Below, piece after piece: positions 31,637 to 44,206 of a stretch of DNA of 64,000 bases. Both the position numbers and the translations under genes were made by a program. Source of the DNA: Alnus glutinosa (lineage: Eukaryota > Streptophyta > Magnoliopsida > Fagales > Betulaceae); NCBI RefSeq assembly GCF_958979055.1, contig NC_084890.1:32533116-32597115 (forward strand). Direction: 5' to 3'. Position 1 is the stretch's first letter, and every line of letters starts with the position of its first letter. The notes below the pieces were generated by a model. It made no database searches. It was not told the origin of the DNA and saw only the letters and a list, made by a program, of their open reading frames with translations.

Positions 31637-31756
31637 AGAAGGCCAAGTTTATTAACTGTAAAAGTCTCAGATATATATATATATATATAAGTGCTATAAG
31701 TTTGCTAATTTGTACTATTGCCGTCTCTGAGACTTTTACAGTTAATAAACTTGGCC

Positions 31757-31760
<4 letters not shown>
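31637..31760. repeat. Perfect 35-bp inverted repeat
   Basis: 31637-31671 (AGAAGGCCAAGTTTATTAAC...) is the exact reverse complement of 31726-31760. The 54-base spacer holds an AT run and AAGTGCTATAAGTTTGC. In the related places (about 4120 and 37720) only one arm is present, so the second arm is a local inverted duplication. Confidence 0.9.

Positions 31761-31814
<54 letters not shown>
31761..31814. repeat. (AT)27 microsatellite
   Basis: Pure AT run between the inverted repeat and the duplicated block at 31815. Confidence 0.95.
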
Positions 31815-31818
<4 letters not shown>

Positions 31819-32232
31819 AAGTGTACTTGAATAGATGCGCACACACTCACAAATGAAATTTAAATTTGTTTTTTATTTTAATTTTTAATATTATTGCTAG
31901 CTTTTGGACTTTGGCTGCATATTTATTCTCCTTACTATCTAGGCCACTCTTATTTATTGCTCCCCTAATAACCGTAAGCCCACTACTGGACAACAATCCA
32001 AATGGCGTTATAAATCTTATCTAAACAAAATGCAAGTGCAAAACATATAAAATGCATACGACCATTATGATGCTTTAAAATTATTTGTTCAAATTTAAGA
32101 GAATTTAGATAAATGATTCTGAGAGACTATTTATACGACCCATCTAACCAAATAAAAATTAGGCTGATCAACTACTTTTCCGGTCATGTAGGTCTCATAA
32201 TTGATCTTTTACAACTCAACAATGCATCATAT

Positions 32233-32266
<34 letters not shown>

Positions 32267-34030
32267 TGGTTTTCTTTCCTTTCTACAACCACAATTGAGT
32301 GTTGGGATCCTTGCTACTTCAATCGAGTCGATTGGAAGCTCGACTTGTTAACCTAACGGAGTTCGAGCTTGTAAATTCAATATAATGCAGAATTTCATCC
32401 AAGAAATTAACTACCCAAAAATGAACTAATATTTCAATTCAATCTTCTAATCATAAAGTTACAGATTTTTAATTAACTTAAAAGAAAACTGAAGAAACAG
32501 AAAACCAAACAATAAAGTTGATCTTCATTTCAAACGAAGAAGAAGCAATTGAACACGTAGAGCATATAGTGTGGATGGTTAATTACTTATAATAGATCGA
32601 ATTGAATGATTTTCCTATCTATTCTTTTTGTCTTTTTTTTTTTTTTTTTTTCTAAGAACTACGTACAATAAAAAACCAAACAAACCAGAGGAGGAGAGGT
32701 AGGAATGTAGCCAGTATGAAGTTAGGCGGTGTTCCAATGTGCCACATTATGGCATAGAAATTAGTACTTCTGTTTATTTTTTTTACTTTCTAAAAGGAGA
32801 AAACAGGAATGGTGGCAAGGATGTCGGAGATGGTGCAGGAGACGTAACCAATGTGGATGGGCCAATGTATGTAGCGGATGTGAATTCTTTTTATTTTCCA
32901 TGATTTATGATTCTTTGGATTTATTCTTATATAGTCAGTCAAGGGAGTAGCTTATACTCAAAAAATCTTCCCTGGTTTTGTCATGTCACAACATTAATAA
33001 ATTATCATCTACTCTTAAGACTGGATACCAAGACTAGAAGCGTGGAGTCTTTGTATTTAGATGGCAGCTGACCCATTAATAAAGCAGTACGATGTTACAT
33101 CTTCTTTATTTTCCAAGCCCTATTTTCTTGGATACCCACAAACTCACGTCACAATATTAAACAATATAAACACTTTCATATAATTGAGATAAATTTTGGG
33201 TATGTTTGGGGCTACTATTTAAATAAATAGTGATTTCAAACATAATTTTTGAATCCACAGTTAGTGTTTGGTAACATTTATTAAAAATAAGGATTAAATA
33301 AGTTTGATCGACCATATTTAACGACTTTATTTTTTGCCCACTGTGGTTTATTTCGTATCATAGATGATACCACGTTTATGGTTCAAAATGGAGATGATAC
33401 CTCCGTCCAATTTTCGTTAAAAAATTGACGGAAGTCCATGTCACTGGCCTTTTAAAACGATATACGTCCCTATGCATAATTAAAAATATAAAATTTAAAA
33501 ACTAAAAATAATAAAAACTTAAAAAAAAAAAAAAAAAAGGAAAATTGAAAATTGAAAAAAAAAGAAAGAAAAAAAAAGAAGAGGTGACTCGAATCAAACC
33601 TTTGGCCAAAATTGGTTAACCGCTAACCACTTTTAAAAGCGATTGAAAAAAACTGTTAACCGCCTAAACGGTTAGTAGTTTTTTTAAAATGCGGTTAGGG
33701 TTATAATGGATGTGTGGTAATTTAGAGTTTTTTTTAAAGCATTCTTGGATTTATTCTTAGTGAGTTAAGAAAGTGGATATGTAAATTAAAAAGTCTTCAC
33801 TGTTTTCATTGTCACGACCTCATAGAAAATATAAAATTAATAACTCTTACAATTGACCATTTAATGGAACATCTCTCTCTTACACACACATACGTACATA
33901 TTAATTTTTTGAAAACAAAATTAAAAGTAAATATTTTTTTTTTTCAAAATACATATAATATTGAATTATATATTATTTGTTCTGAGAACATTTTAAGAAA
34001 AATGAGTGACATTTAAAGGATCTGGATGAA
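31815..34030. repeat. Segmental duplication block (pairs with 11743-13940)
   Basis: Same order and orientation as 11743-13940 up to ATTTAAAGGATCTGGATG. A module copy (GACTAGAAGCGTGGAGTC) is at 33032. Noncoding. Confidence 0.8.
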
Positions 34031-34987
34031 AATTATACCGTGCATAGTTGTTTTATTAATAGGATTTTTAGCTGTTTGCTTAGTTTTCCAAAGCAATTAA
34101 CAATTGCTTTGAGTGGAAAATTGTAAAAGAAGCACCTAGAATTCTTTAAAATATTTAAAATTTCTTCAAAATATATATTATATAGCCCCTTTATTTCAAA
34201 CTATGCGATTTCAAAACAGAAGCATGTTATTGAAATCGTTGCTTGATAGATGAGGGACCTTAATTGGTGGTATGGCTCGGTAAATAAAAAATTGAAGCAT
34301 AACGACCAAAGGATTGAAGATATTTGAATGTCGAGATATGATATATTGCTACCCTAAAACTCAACTTTTGATCACCTTTGCTTACGTAACAATTTTTACA
34401 TTTTACTTTTTTTTTTTTAGAAAAAAAAAAAAGAAAACATAAAATTAGTTAGGAGACCACCTTACCACATGAGTAAAGTGATCAAGAGTTGTGTTTTGAG
34501 ATAGCAAAAAAATATATTCAAGCTGACATCCAAAAGATATAAGTAAACAGGACAGGCAAGCAGTACCTAAAACGGCGTCCAAAATACCTATGCTTCACAC
34601 AATAAACAATTACACTAAATTCTCTGATGAAGGAGACATAATATCAATTTTAAAGTATGAATTTTCATATCTATAGTTACTGTGAAAACAATAATTACCA
34701 AAAAAAAAAAAGTGTGAAAACAAGAGTCAAAGTTTCAAATGCCTCATGAGGCATTAATCATTCTTTGGTAAACATAAATCACTTTCCACAAGAACTTATA
34801 GAAATTGCTGCAACTAATAAATCACTGGTTTGCCCTTAATTTAGGCGTATTGCAAAAGAACAGGTAGTCATAATGTCATAATAGACTTATGTGAGATGAA
34901 TTAAGCCTCACGTGTAATGCTGGGACATACAAAAAATAAATAAATAAATAAATATTCTGCACTTAAGCATTTTGTCAGACTACTTAC
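34031..34987. other. Intergenic region, no gene
   Basis: The first part (ATACCGTGCATAGTTG) resembles 43970 upstream of RLP2. The third exon of the plastid-protein fragment should lie here on the minus strand but I cannot find it. Confidence 0.5.
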
Positions 34988-35038
34988 AAATAGTGTTGGG
35001 ACAGCTGCAATAACAAGGCTAGTAAACGCAACAGAAGT
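34988..35038 (-). pseudogene. Second exon of the plastid membrane protein fragment
   Basis: A 51-base minus-strand exon between TTTGCAG (acceptor) and GTAAGT (donor) encodes TSVAFTSLVIAAVPTLF, completing the hydrophobic segment begun at the end of the exon at 35814-36176. Phase 0 on both sides. This join supports real splicing in the parent gene. No further exon follows toward lower coordinates. Confidence 0.55.
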
Positions 35039-35813
35039 CTGCAAACATTGAAATTAATTTACGATTATCAATAATGATGAAATTAACGTAAATCATAGTC
35101 AACAATAAAATTCAAGCTTCCAAGTTTGTCAGCAAAGAATAGCACACATAATAACTACCACGAGTTTAAACCACAGCCTACTCAAACCATAGCTAATTCC
35201 TCTGACATATGTAGGTATCAATTAATTAGCAGGGAACAAATACCAAATTCTTCTGATTTTAACAATGAGAATCATTTCATAGTACTGTCCAATTTTCTAT
35301 GAACCATTTTAAAATTTCCTTTGGTAAGTCACAGATTGAAAATAGTTTCCAGATCGTTGTAAATGCCCAATAATATCAGTTGCTACCTTTTTATTATTTT
35401 TTTATATTTTATTTTAGGGCATATGAGATCTTACACCTAACAACAATTTTGATTAGTAAGAAGTGTTTAAAGGCCTGTTTGCATGTTCCACGAGAATAGA
35501 AATTTAAATTATCATTTTGGATATAGTTTTTCAAAAATTCATCATTATTAATTGTTGAAGTCATTATCATTATTAAAAATGTTGTGACTTCCTGAATTCC
35601 TAAAAGCGATCCTGAGGCTTCATCTTATTCTGAATAGTTCCATTCAAGCCATGGATGTGCACTTCCAATGCAATGGAGAATTAAACTGAGCTATTAAATG
35701 CTAATGGGAAAAGCAAGAATGCCTACGAACAAACGAACCCATTAAAGGTATTGAATGCTACAAGCCTGAATAACAACACAATTACAGTAAAGAAACCAGC
35801 AATTTCCTCATAC

Positions 35814-36176
35814 CTTGCAAGCAATGAACGCCAAGAGAAAGAACGCGTGGTCACTCAGGCTCAACTTGGCCGGAACACTGGGGCTCCCCACTTCCACATT
35901 CCATTGACTTTGTGTATTCTCATCTTCAACAAAGTCTTCACTCGGAACCTCCTCCACCCCACGATCCTTCAGTTCGGCATTCGAAGGTCTTGCGGTATGG
36001 GAAGCGCAAAGCACAACCAATCTGGATGGCTTGGACTGAGATTCGGAGGAGAGTAGGGTGGGCCAAGCAATGGGTTTTATGCAGAATACATTGGGATTCT
36101 TTGGCTTAGAGGATGTGTGCGCACAGAACGGAGCAAATGGGTGTAAGGAATTAATGCTTATAAGAGCAGATTTCAT
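35814..36176 (-). pseudogene. First coding exon of the plastid membrane protein fragment (copy 2)
   Basis: The frame has 121 codons from an ATG at 36176 to a strong donor (CAAG|GTATGAG) at 35814/35813. It has the same transit-peptide-like start, the acidic middle (VEEVPSEDFVEDEN) and the hydrophobic end (LSDHAFFLLAFIACK), which continues into the exon at 34988-35038. It lacks the NVAQVA insertion of copy 1. The frame is intact, but the gene appears to be missing everything after exon 2. A DUF948-like plastid protein is my best guess for the parent. Confidence 0.5.
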
Positions 36177-37142
36177 TGTAAATTCAGGGAATTTTGTAAA
36201 TCACCAATAATAACAATACCAATATTCATTGAACTTTTTGATACTATAAATATTACAAGGGAATAGAGCAATGTTTAAGGTTACCCATCATCTACCACCT
36301 GAAAACAGATTCAGGAAACAAGAAAAAAAAAAGATAAGAAATCTGAACATGGAAAACACACAGTTTGCAAACGTGAAACATAGGACAAAAGAATTAAGAA
36401 AAGGGTTCCAAGATACAATATTGTTTTGAGGAAAACACAAGTAATTAATTTATAGCAACAATTACAAGAATTCGTGACAATACAGATGGCATCGTACCTG
36501 GAAGTGAGCAGAATTACTTCCTCTACTTCATAATCTGTCTCTTGGCAGTTAAGAGGTTCTCTGCCTCGATGGGGACTACTTCAAGATGAAATGATAACCG
36601 ACCTTCTTTTTTTTCTTTTTTTCTTTTTTTTTTCGGCTTAAAGTAGAAACTGATCCCTCTTATTTTGGGCTTGTCCTTTACATTACTGTGAGAGAAATGT
36701 TAAAGATCCTCCACTCATCTCCCTCGTCACCCTCTTTTCCTTAAAAAAATTGATTTTTATTACTGTGATCAATATTTGCCATTAATTTCTTGTAATTTTT
36801 AATGCCATCCTCTCGTTGGCATCAGCTTCGGTTGCTCTTAATAGTCACACGTTTTACTTTTGTGTTTTGGCCCATCACACAGGGAAGCCCTGAATTGGGG
36901 TAATTGTGAACCTTGGACCTGGGCTTCTTCAAATCAACAATCTCATTTACATTAGGAAAAATCACATTATTAGTTTATATGGTTGATCGAAATTACAAAT
37001 TATTTCATGTATTATCAAAATTGATTTTGAGATACTTGTGGTTGGCCTAATGTAACATATGAGAATTATGACAATAAAGCATGAGAGTTACATAATTAAT
37101 ATGTAACGTATGAGAATTATGAGAGTAAATAATGCATTAACA

Positions 37143-37640
37143 AAGGTAAAATCTTCCTTTGTAAACCTCCTCTTTCAACGAAGTATCCAGGAAATGAAAT
37201 TGATCCAAAAGCAACATCAAATGGTGGCAATTTTTTTTTTTTTAATTAAATGGTGGCAATGACGACAAGGGAATTGAGTCACTATTTTTCTATAGTAGCC
37301 TGGGAGTGAGTTTTATTTTTAGATTTTGGGAAGTTTGTGGCACATTAATTGTTAAAACATCATAGAGGCATGCTTACTTTCAAAGCTTTAATAATTTGAA
37401 AGACAAAATTGCTAATCTTATTATGTTCAAAGTTGTTCTCTGGCTAAAGAAGCTAGGTCAAATTGGAGAGAAGTTTTTTTTTTTTTTTTTTTGACATGTC
37501 CACGCAAGAGAGGGAGGGGGGATTCGAACTAGTGACCTCTGCTTCATGAGGTGTGGTCTACAGCTGATTGAACTACCTCTTGGGGACCACAAGTTGGAGA
37601 GAAGTTGAGGCAAATGGATAATGGAGCTTTCTTTAATAAA
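37143..37640 (+). pseudogene. RLP pseudogene psi-D (C-terminal end only)
   Basis: It starts at cap codons (TCTTCCTTTGTAAACCTCC where intact genes encode LLCGPPL), carries the same poly-T insert between AAATGGTGGCAA repeats as psi-A, then the transmembrane segment and KTS(R/Q)HAYFQSFNNLKDKI-type tail. A SINE splits the last codons (37476-37593). All LRRs were removed by the deletion at about 37050. Confidence 0.85.
37476..37593 (-). mobile_element. tRNA-derived SINE, copy 2, with 13-bp TSD
   Basis: The insert separates two copies of TTGGAGAGAAGTT (37463-37475 and 37594-37606) that are single in psi-A, psi-C and psi-E. On the minus strand it starts near CCCCAAGAGGTAGTTCAATC (A-box region), has CTAGTTCGAATCC (B box), and ends GTGGACATGTCA plus poly-A. 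About 118 bp long. Confidence 0.9.
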
Positions 37641-37786
37641 TATGCATCATTATTGATGTCGGGCAGAACTAAGATTGTTCTGATACAGAGAACACACACG
37701 CTATAACACTCCTAATCCGAGAAGGTCAAGTTTATTAACTGTAAAGTATCAGAGGCGACAATAGTGTATATTAGCAAACTTATAGC

Positions 37787-37914
<128 letters not shown>

Positions 37915-39108
37915 TTGGCTATCTCTTTTTTATTTATTTTTAATAAAAGATTTAAGTATTTCATTGATCAAAGATTACGAGCATAAAGCTTTTACATCAT
38001 AAAATATAAAACTCTACAAAATTATAGCCACATGCTATGAGGTTACAAAGTCATAGATACAAACAAAATTCTTACAATAAAGTACTATCTATGACTTTCA
38101 TCTTCTGCTAACTCACATGTACAAAAATAGTTAAAGAGTAGATATGCTCCGAGCAGACTAAATCTAAGACAATGGTAGCTAAATATCCTAGAAAAATTTA
38201 TTTAAACCAGGCGTGAGAGATAACCCCTCACATGAAAAATTTAGACCGTGAGAGATAAACTCTCACACCTGACTAACATTCTTCCCATAGATCGTCAATG
38301 AGGGCAGATCTAAAGAGACTACAATTTTTATTTAAAGCAAAAACATAACCAGCAAATAACAGAGGCTAGGGAGGAAATGACATTACAAAAATAAAAAATA
38401 AATAAAAAATTAGCCACATGCAGTTAGCCACGTGGATGAGGGTCATCCACCTCGCTAACGGGTCACCATGTGGCGTTAGCGACATGGGTCCCGTATGGTT
38501 AATTAGGTTGTCGCTAAATGGGAATTAGTGACGTGGTATTTTATGTATATAGTTATTTAGCAACGTGATACTTTTAGCCACGTGCTACTAACCCATGGCG
38601 CTAACATCTAATTAAATTTTTTTTCGAAAAGAAAAAACAGAAATTCCTCTTCTTCTTCTTCTTTTATTTATTTATTTATTTATTTATTTTTTTCAGAACT
38701 AATATATCTCTCTGGATCTTCGGCGCCGTAGTTCCAAATCCGACAAGGGATCTGGCGAGGGTCGGCAAGTCACGGGGAGGGCCGGAGTTCTGTCGGGGAG
38801 GTACGGAGATCCGTCGGCCAAAAAATGGCCGAATTTTCGGCCAGAACCGCCGGAAATCACTCCTAGCTCAATCGGCCAACGATCCACCGGAAGCCGCGCC
38901 TCTGCTCCGCCGGAAAATGCAACACCTAGGTTCACCGGTGACGACCCATGGTGATTTGGGTCCGATGGGTTCAGCTCATTGATTCACCGGTTCTCTCTCT
39001 TTTTGGGTTTCTCCGATCTCACTCTCCAGTTGGGTTTAGCTCAGTGTTTTGTTGAGAGGAGAAGGGGGAAGAAGGATCGAGAAGAAGGAGAAAGAGGAAA
39101 GAAAATAA

Positions 39109-39705
39109 TGCTCCGTTTGTTTCGGCGTAAAATGATTTTCTGTAAAATGATTTCAAAATTTTACGGTGTTTGGTAAGGGAGAAAATAATGGTCAACGAAA
39201 ATCATTTTCGGTTTGACCGTAAAAGCTTCTTTAAATTTTGGAAAACAATTTACGGTTTTAAAAACTGTAAATTGTTTTCCGAAATTATACTCTTCGCCCT
39301 TACACACATGTTTGATATCCGATTGCGGGAATCCTACAATAGTCGGTCGTCGGAATCCAAGCAGCACCGAAATCCGACAGTCGGATTAATGCTGGCCCCG
39401 AAATCCGGCCATCGGATTAATGTCGGCGCCGGAATCCGGCCACAGGAATCCAGCGACATTCAGCCACCATTGCCGGATTTCAGCGCTGGCAGAATCTAGC
39501 CGGATTTGGCCAAACATACTCACCGGAAACCGGCAACGATGACCGGACGTTGTTGGATTCCGGCGACAGTTGCATTTTCACTTTTCGTAATTTTTTCGTG
39601 TAAACCAAACGCCGAAAAATATTTTCGAGAAAATTATTTTTCTGAATATGATTTCGTCGAAAATATTTTACGACGGAAACCATTTTACGTCGAAACAAAC
39701 GAGCA
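39109..39705. mobile_element. TIR element nested in CACTA 2 (3-bp TSD TAA)
   Basis: Termini TGCTCCGTTTGTTTCGGCG and, inverted, TGCTCGTTTGTTTCGACG; flanks TAA at 39106-39108 and 39706-39708. Arms continue as GTAAAATGATTTTC / GTAAAATGGTTTCC. The interior is full of TCCGGC/TCCGAC words. The 3-bp TAA duplication would suit PIF/Harbinger, but the terminus is not diagnostic. A decayed relative is at 22453. Confidence 0.75.
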
Positions 39706-39924
39706 TAAGAGGAAATAAGAGAAAACAAAGGCAATAATATTATTATATGTTGAGGGAAATAAGTGAAAAGAAAATCACATTTTTTTTTTTTTGAGGGAAA
39801 TTAAAGCTCGGTGGAGGGGAAATTCCATCCTATGTGGTTTATTTGTCATGTCATTAATTGGACGTGGCAAATAAATCTTGGGGCTAAAATTTCAAATCTT
39901 CATCTTTTTTTTTTCTTTTTTTTA

Positions 39925-40490
39925 AGAAAAAGTACACATAATTTTTTCATTATCAAAGTACCCTTCAAATTACCAATTGTGTCAATATACCTCCATAAAC
40001 TATCAAAAAATATCAATGTCTCTCTAATGAAAAAAATATCCTTCATAAAATTATTAAAATAAAATAAAAACTAAAAAAATATAAAATGACAAAAATTTAT
40101 ACAAAAACAAAATTAAAAACTGTTTTTTTTTTTTTAAAATATAATTTTCAGTTATTTTTTCGTTTTTTTTTTTTTTAAATGTTTTTCTAAATTTTCAGTT
40201 ATTTTTTTTCGTTTGCTTTTTTTTTTTTAAAAAAAAAAAAATCGTTCTTTTTCCCTTTTTTTCTGGGAAATATATATATATTTTTTAAAGTTTTTAAATT
40301 TTAATTTTAATTTTTTTAAAAAAATAGTTTTAGTTTTAGTTTTTTTTGAATTTATAAGGACATTATTCAAAGAAATTTAGGGTTATTTTTGTCATTTTGT
40401 TGGTCTTAAGGGGGACATTGACATTTTTTGGTAATTTGAGGGGTAGATTGACAATTGAGTAATAGTTTGAAGGGGATACGTGCATTTTAA
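39925..40490. mobile_element. Foldback element, copy 1 (related to 54580-55165)
   Basis: The left arm has AAGTACACATA, CCCTTCAAATTACCAATTG and CAAAAAATATCAATGTC. The right arm has the same phrases inverted (GACATTGACATTTTTTGG, CAATTGAGTAATAGTTTG, GATACGTGCATTTT). The centre is A/T-rich. No coding capacity. Confidence 0.65.
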
Positions 40491-41261
40491 AAAAAATAAA
40501 AAATAAAACAAAAATTAGCCGCACGGTTTAATTTGTCATGTCACTAATTTGTCATGTCACTAATTGGCAACGTGGCAAATAAACATGTGGTTAAATTTTC
40601 AAATCCTCAAAAAATTGAAAAAAAAAAAAAAGAAAAAAAGAAAAAAAGAAAGAAAGAAAGAAGTCATGTGGTTTATTTGCTACGTCACTAATTGGCAACG
40701 TGGCAATAATCCACGTGGCAAATTAGCCACGTGGCACATTTTTCGCGACATATTAAATCACCCACGTAGCGAAATCGTGATGTGATAAATTACCCATGTG
40801 GTGAAATCGCAACATGACTACAGTATCGGTTACTATAGTCACGTGGCGAAATGTCAATTTTTTTGTTGTGTGAACGGTACAATACGAAGGTAGATGAATG
40901 AATGCATAACGGATAGACAAAAATTGCTGATCTAATTAGAGAACACCTATAAACAAAAGAAAAAACCAGAATGAGAAGGAGAAGGTACGTAGGAGTGGCC
41001 GGGAAGTAGAAAGGAAAAGAGAGAGGAGGAGGGAGCAGACTCCTCTCAGATCTGTTTTCTGAGGGGTGAGGTCTATGACCGGCTAAAGAGAGTCTTTCGA
41101 AATCATGTTCTACTGAGTTAAAATATAAGGAAGTAAGTAAGACAAGGATATTGTTTATGAAAGAAAAGTTTACTGTATAGTAGGGAAGTTGAATTATTGC
41201 AAATTATATTCATCCAAAAAAAGAAAAAAAGAAGAAAAGAATTGATGCAAATAATTGTCAT

Positions 41262-41396
41262 AGCAGGGGTGGGTGTTTCGGGTTAGCTTTGATTTCTCCT
41301 ATGTATACCACCTTTATACTTAGGGGCGTCTTATATATATATTTTTTTTCCTCAATAAAACTTAATTACTTATAAAAAAAAAAAAAAAAAATTAAA
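41262..41396 (+). mobile_element. 5'-truncated L1-type LINE tail
   Basis: The insert contains GTATACCACCTTTATACTTAGGGGCG, then AATAAAACTTAATTACTTATAAAAA, the characteristic plant L1 3' end, with a poly-A tail. AATTGTCAT flanks it (41253-41261 and 41397-41405). The paralogous sites near 8833 and 14785 are uninterrupted. Confidence 0.85.
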
Positions 41397-41793
41397 AATT
41401 GTCATCGTAGGGCCCTTACTTGGATTTTGCGTATAGACGACTCCTAGCGTGGAGTCTTTGCATTGGGATAAACTTTCAATCCCAAAGTGGACGGCAATTA
41501 CATCTTCTTTTGAATTTATTGTGAATGAATGAAGAGATTTCTTGGATTTATTCTTGGTCAGCAAAGAAAAAGTGGATATGTGCACGCAAAGTCTTCACTG
41601 CTTTCATGATCACAATCTCGATCGTAATAAAATATAATTAATCATGACTCTTAGAATTATTGACTTGTTCAGATACAATTTCATCTTGAATGCTGAAACT
41701 CAACCATTTAATGGGTAGCATCACACACACATACACATATTTTGAAAACAAAATTATGAGTGAACATTTTTTTTAAAAAAAACATTATTAATT

Positions 41794-41936
41794 GAGATTT
41801 GATTGTTGTACTACAAACCCACAATATGGGCACAACACCCTCTCACATGAGGGTGGACCCCACACAATGGGTCTCATCCTCATGTGAGGGGGTGTTGTGC
41901 CCATGTTGTGGGCTTGTAGTGTAAGTAATATTTTCC
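41794..41936. mobile_element. Mutator-type foldback MITE with exact 9-bp TSD
   Basis: Left arm TACTACAAACCCACAATATGGGC against the inverted right arm TACACTACAAGCCCACAACA. TTATTAATT occurs on both sides (41785-41793, 41937-41945). The paralogous site near 15147 (TATTATTAATTTGTACG) is empty. Confidence 0.9.
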
Positions 41937-43863
41937 TTATTAATTTGTACGCAAATTAAGAAAAATGAGTGACGGTTTAGTAGGGAATTTGGGATAAATA
42001 TTGATTTACATAGAAATAACTTCATTTTAGTATAATTTATTGTGGACATTTTAGTAGGGAATTTGTCAACAACCCTTGAGTGCATTGGTTTGTAAATTGA
42101 GAGGCAAAGACAAGTTGCAAGGGATAATGTAGTTAGGGGCTATGATGCTGTACTAATGATAACAGTGGAAAGGAAAAGAAAGAAAAAATGTGGGAGTAGA
42201 ATATATATATTATAGGCAATCTTAGATCTCTCATGAATCATGATCTACAATTCCTCCACATAAATTAATTAATTCTGATACTGTGATATTATTATAGTAG
42301 CATTTTAAGTTAATTAACTTAATATTTTACAAATTTGAGTAGAAATAATTGCCAATATCCTTCCAAATGTTTCATGTCATCCAAATGGAACGTACGTCTT
42401 AATATACAATTCCAATTTGCACCAATTTCTTGGCAAGTGATAACCAATTAATTAATTGCTGTCATTTTCCTCTCTCTTGTGATTCTTACGTGCAATTTGG
42501 GTATAGACGACTCCAAGAGTGGAGTCTTTGTATTGAGATAAACTTCCAAACTCATCCTTGAATTTATCAACTAATCATCTTACTTGAAGAATTCTACAAA
42601 AAATAAAATAAAATTTAGACAAATTAAAATCACTATATTAATTTAAATCTTCCAACGGGTTCAAGACTTGTAGCTAGCTAGTCATCACTAATTAGATATG
42701 TAAACATGTGGAATTTAACTGGTAATTTGCATCTCCAAAGACTCCAAGTCATGTGATTCTTTAAATTGACACAAACTTGCAAACCCAATGTGGACGGATA
42801 AAATATTCTTGACTTTTTTTATTTCTTATGGTCTGTAGTCTTTGCATTGACATAAAATTCCAAACCCATTGTGGACGGAGCATATATCTTCTTTATTTCT
42901 TTTTGTACACTGATTATATTACAGCTTGCAACGTCTTTATGTACACTTGATTGATTATCACTTTCAAATAACATCAGGGCCCCATGAGGAATTTAACTGC
43001 CAATTTCCCACTCCAAAGACTCCAAAAGTGTGCTTCTTTGCATTCACACAAACTTTAAAGCCTAAGGTGGACTGACCATCATATTTTTTGGATTTATTGT
43101 TAGTCGGTCCTTATTGCATTGATCACCTCACGTACAACATCAATTTTCGTGTAGAAGAAGACTAAAAGACTAGAAAGTTCAAACCCAAAGTGGACGGAAT
43201 GAGAACATCTCCTTAGTTTCTTTTTTAGATTTATTGTGATCAATGAGTTAAGCCATATTGAGTGGGACACTTACAAAGCAATTTAGTCATTTTATATATT
43301 TTTTTCTTCCAACTTAATAGCCCTCATTGTCATGTAGAATGAAGAAAAAATATTAGTTTAAGTTTTATCTCATTTTTAAGAGCCAGTATTATTTTGTAAT
43401 GGTTAGTAATATTTAGTTTATGTTTTAAGAGTCAGCTTTTAATGATGGGCTTGGCCCAAAAGTCCATCATATTAGGGTTAGAGTTTATTTCCAGTGTCTA
43501 TTTAAATGTTCTTTGTACTCCTATGTAGACTATGATATAAATTATGTTGAATAAAAACAGATGTTTTGTTTGAGATGTGATTTTTCTTCTCTTTTGGTGG
43601 TGAGACTCTGCTAAGACCAGTGAAACTCTGGTTCAACCACCCCTTCTTAAAAGAAAATAAATTTTTTCATTAAAAAAAAAAAAAGTGGAGGTGGAATGAA
43701 ATAGCTTTGAAATAGGCATTCTAATTTGAGAGGTATAGTTATTCCTCAATTTAAGGAATATGCATTCGTTCATGAGTAATGAGAATGGACATTCCTAGTG
43801 TTAGTGCCTTATCTTATTATTATTATTTTTTTGAAGAAATATTACTCATCTCATTAAAAAGTG

Positions 43864-43907
<44 letters not shown>

Positions 43908-44160
43908 CATTTTACTATACAATTTAATTAAGACCAATTTGTGTCTTAAAAGATCTGGATGTCAAACTCTACCGTGCATAATGGTACGTTTAATTGAATT
44001 ATTATTAGCTGTTTGCTTAATTTTCCCAACCGATTAGCATTGTCTACAACCTTTTGGAATAAATGAAGTCATAAAAGAGAACTTGAAAAGAGAGTCATAA
44101 ATTAAAGAAGAGTAGAAAGAATTTCATCCGCCCACGACCTTTAATTTCTTATCGTTCACA

Positions 44161-44167
44161 ATATATA
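44161..44167 (+). promoter_or_regulatory. Probable TATA box of RLP2
   Basis: ATATATA in ACAATATATACTTGAACCC, about 45 bases before the first ATG and at the same place in the alignment as the TATA-like boxes of RLP1 and RLP4. Confidence 0.5.
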
Positions 44168-44206
44168 CTTGAACCCTATGCATTTCTAGGCATCACATGC
44201 ATTTTG

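Larger units (their letters stand above)
38381..40870. mobile_element. Non-autonomous CACTA element 2 (opposite orientation)
   Basis: Ends are CATTACAAAAA (first T replaces C) and TTTTTTTGTTGTG, with a 3-bp duplication TGA at 38378-38380 and 40871-40873. The GC-rich interior at 38700-39090 is the reverse complement of 6390-6720 in CACTA 1, so they are the same family in opposite orientation. The host sequence between its right end and 40930 (TGAACGGTACAATACGAAGG...) is the stretch lying just left of CACTA 1, so this is a separate insertion about 40 bases away. Two other elements are nested in it. Confidence 0.85.
40871..44160. other. Upstream region of RLP2, no gene
   Basis: Shared mosaic with the regions before RLP1 and RLP4. 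Module copies at 41439 and 42509 and looser ones at about 42733, 42837, 43015 and 43160. About 43260-43680 has no partner in the window and no gene I can see. An (AT)19 run lies at 43866-43904. Confidence 0.6.
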
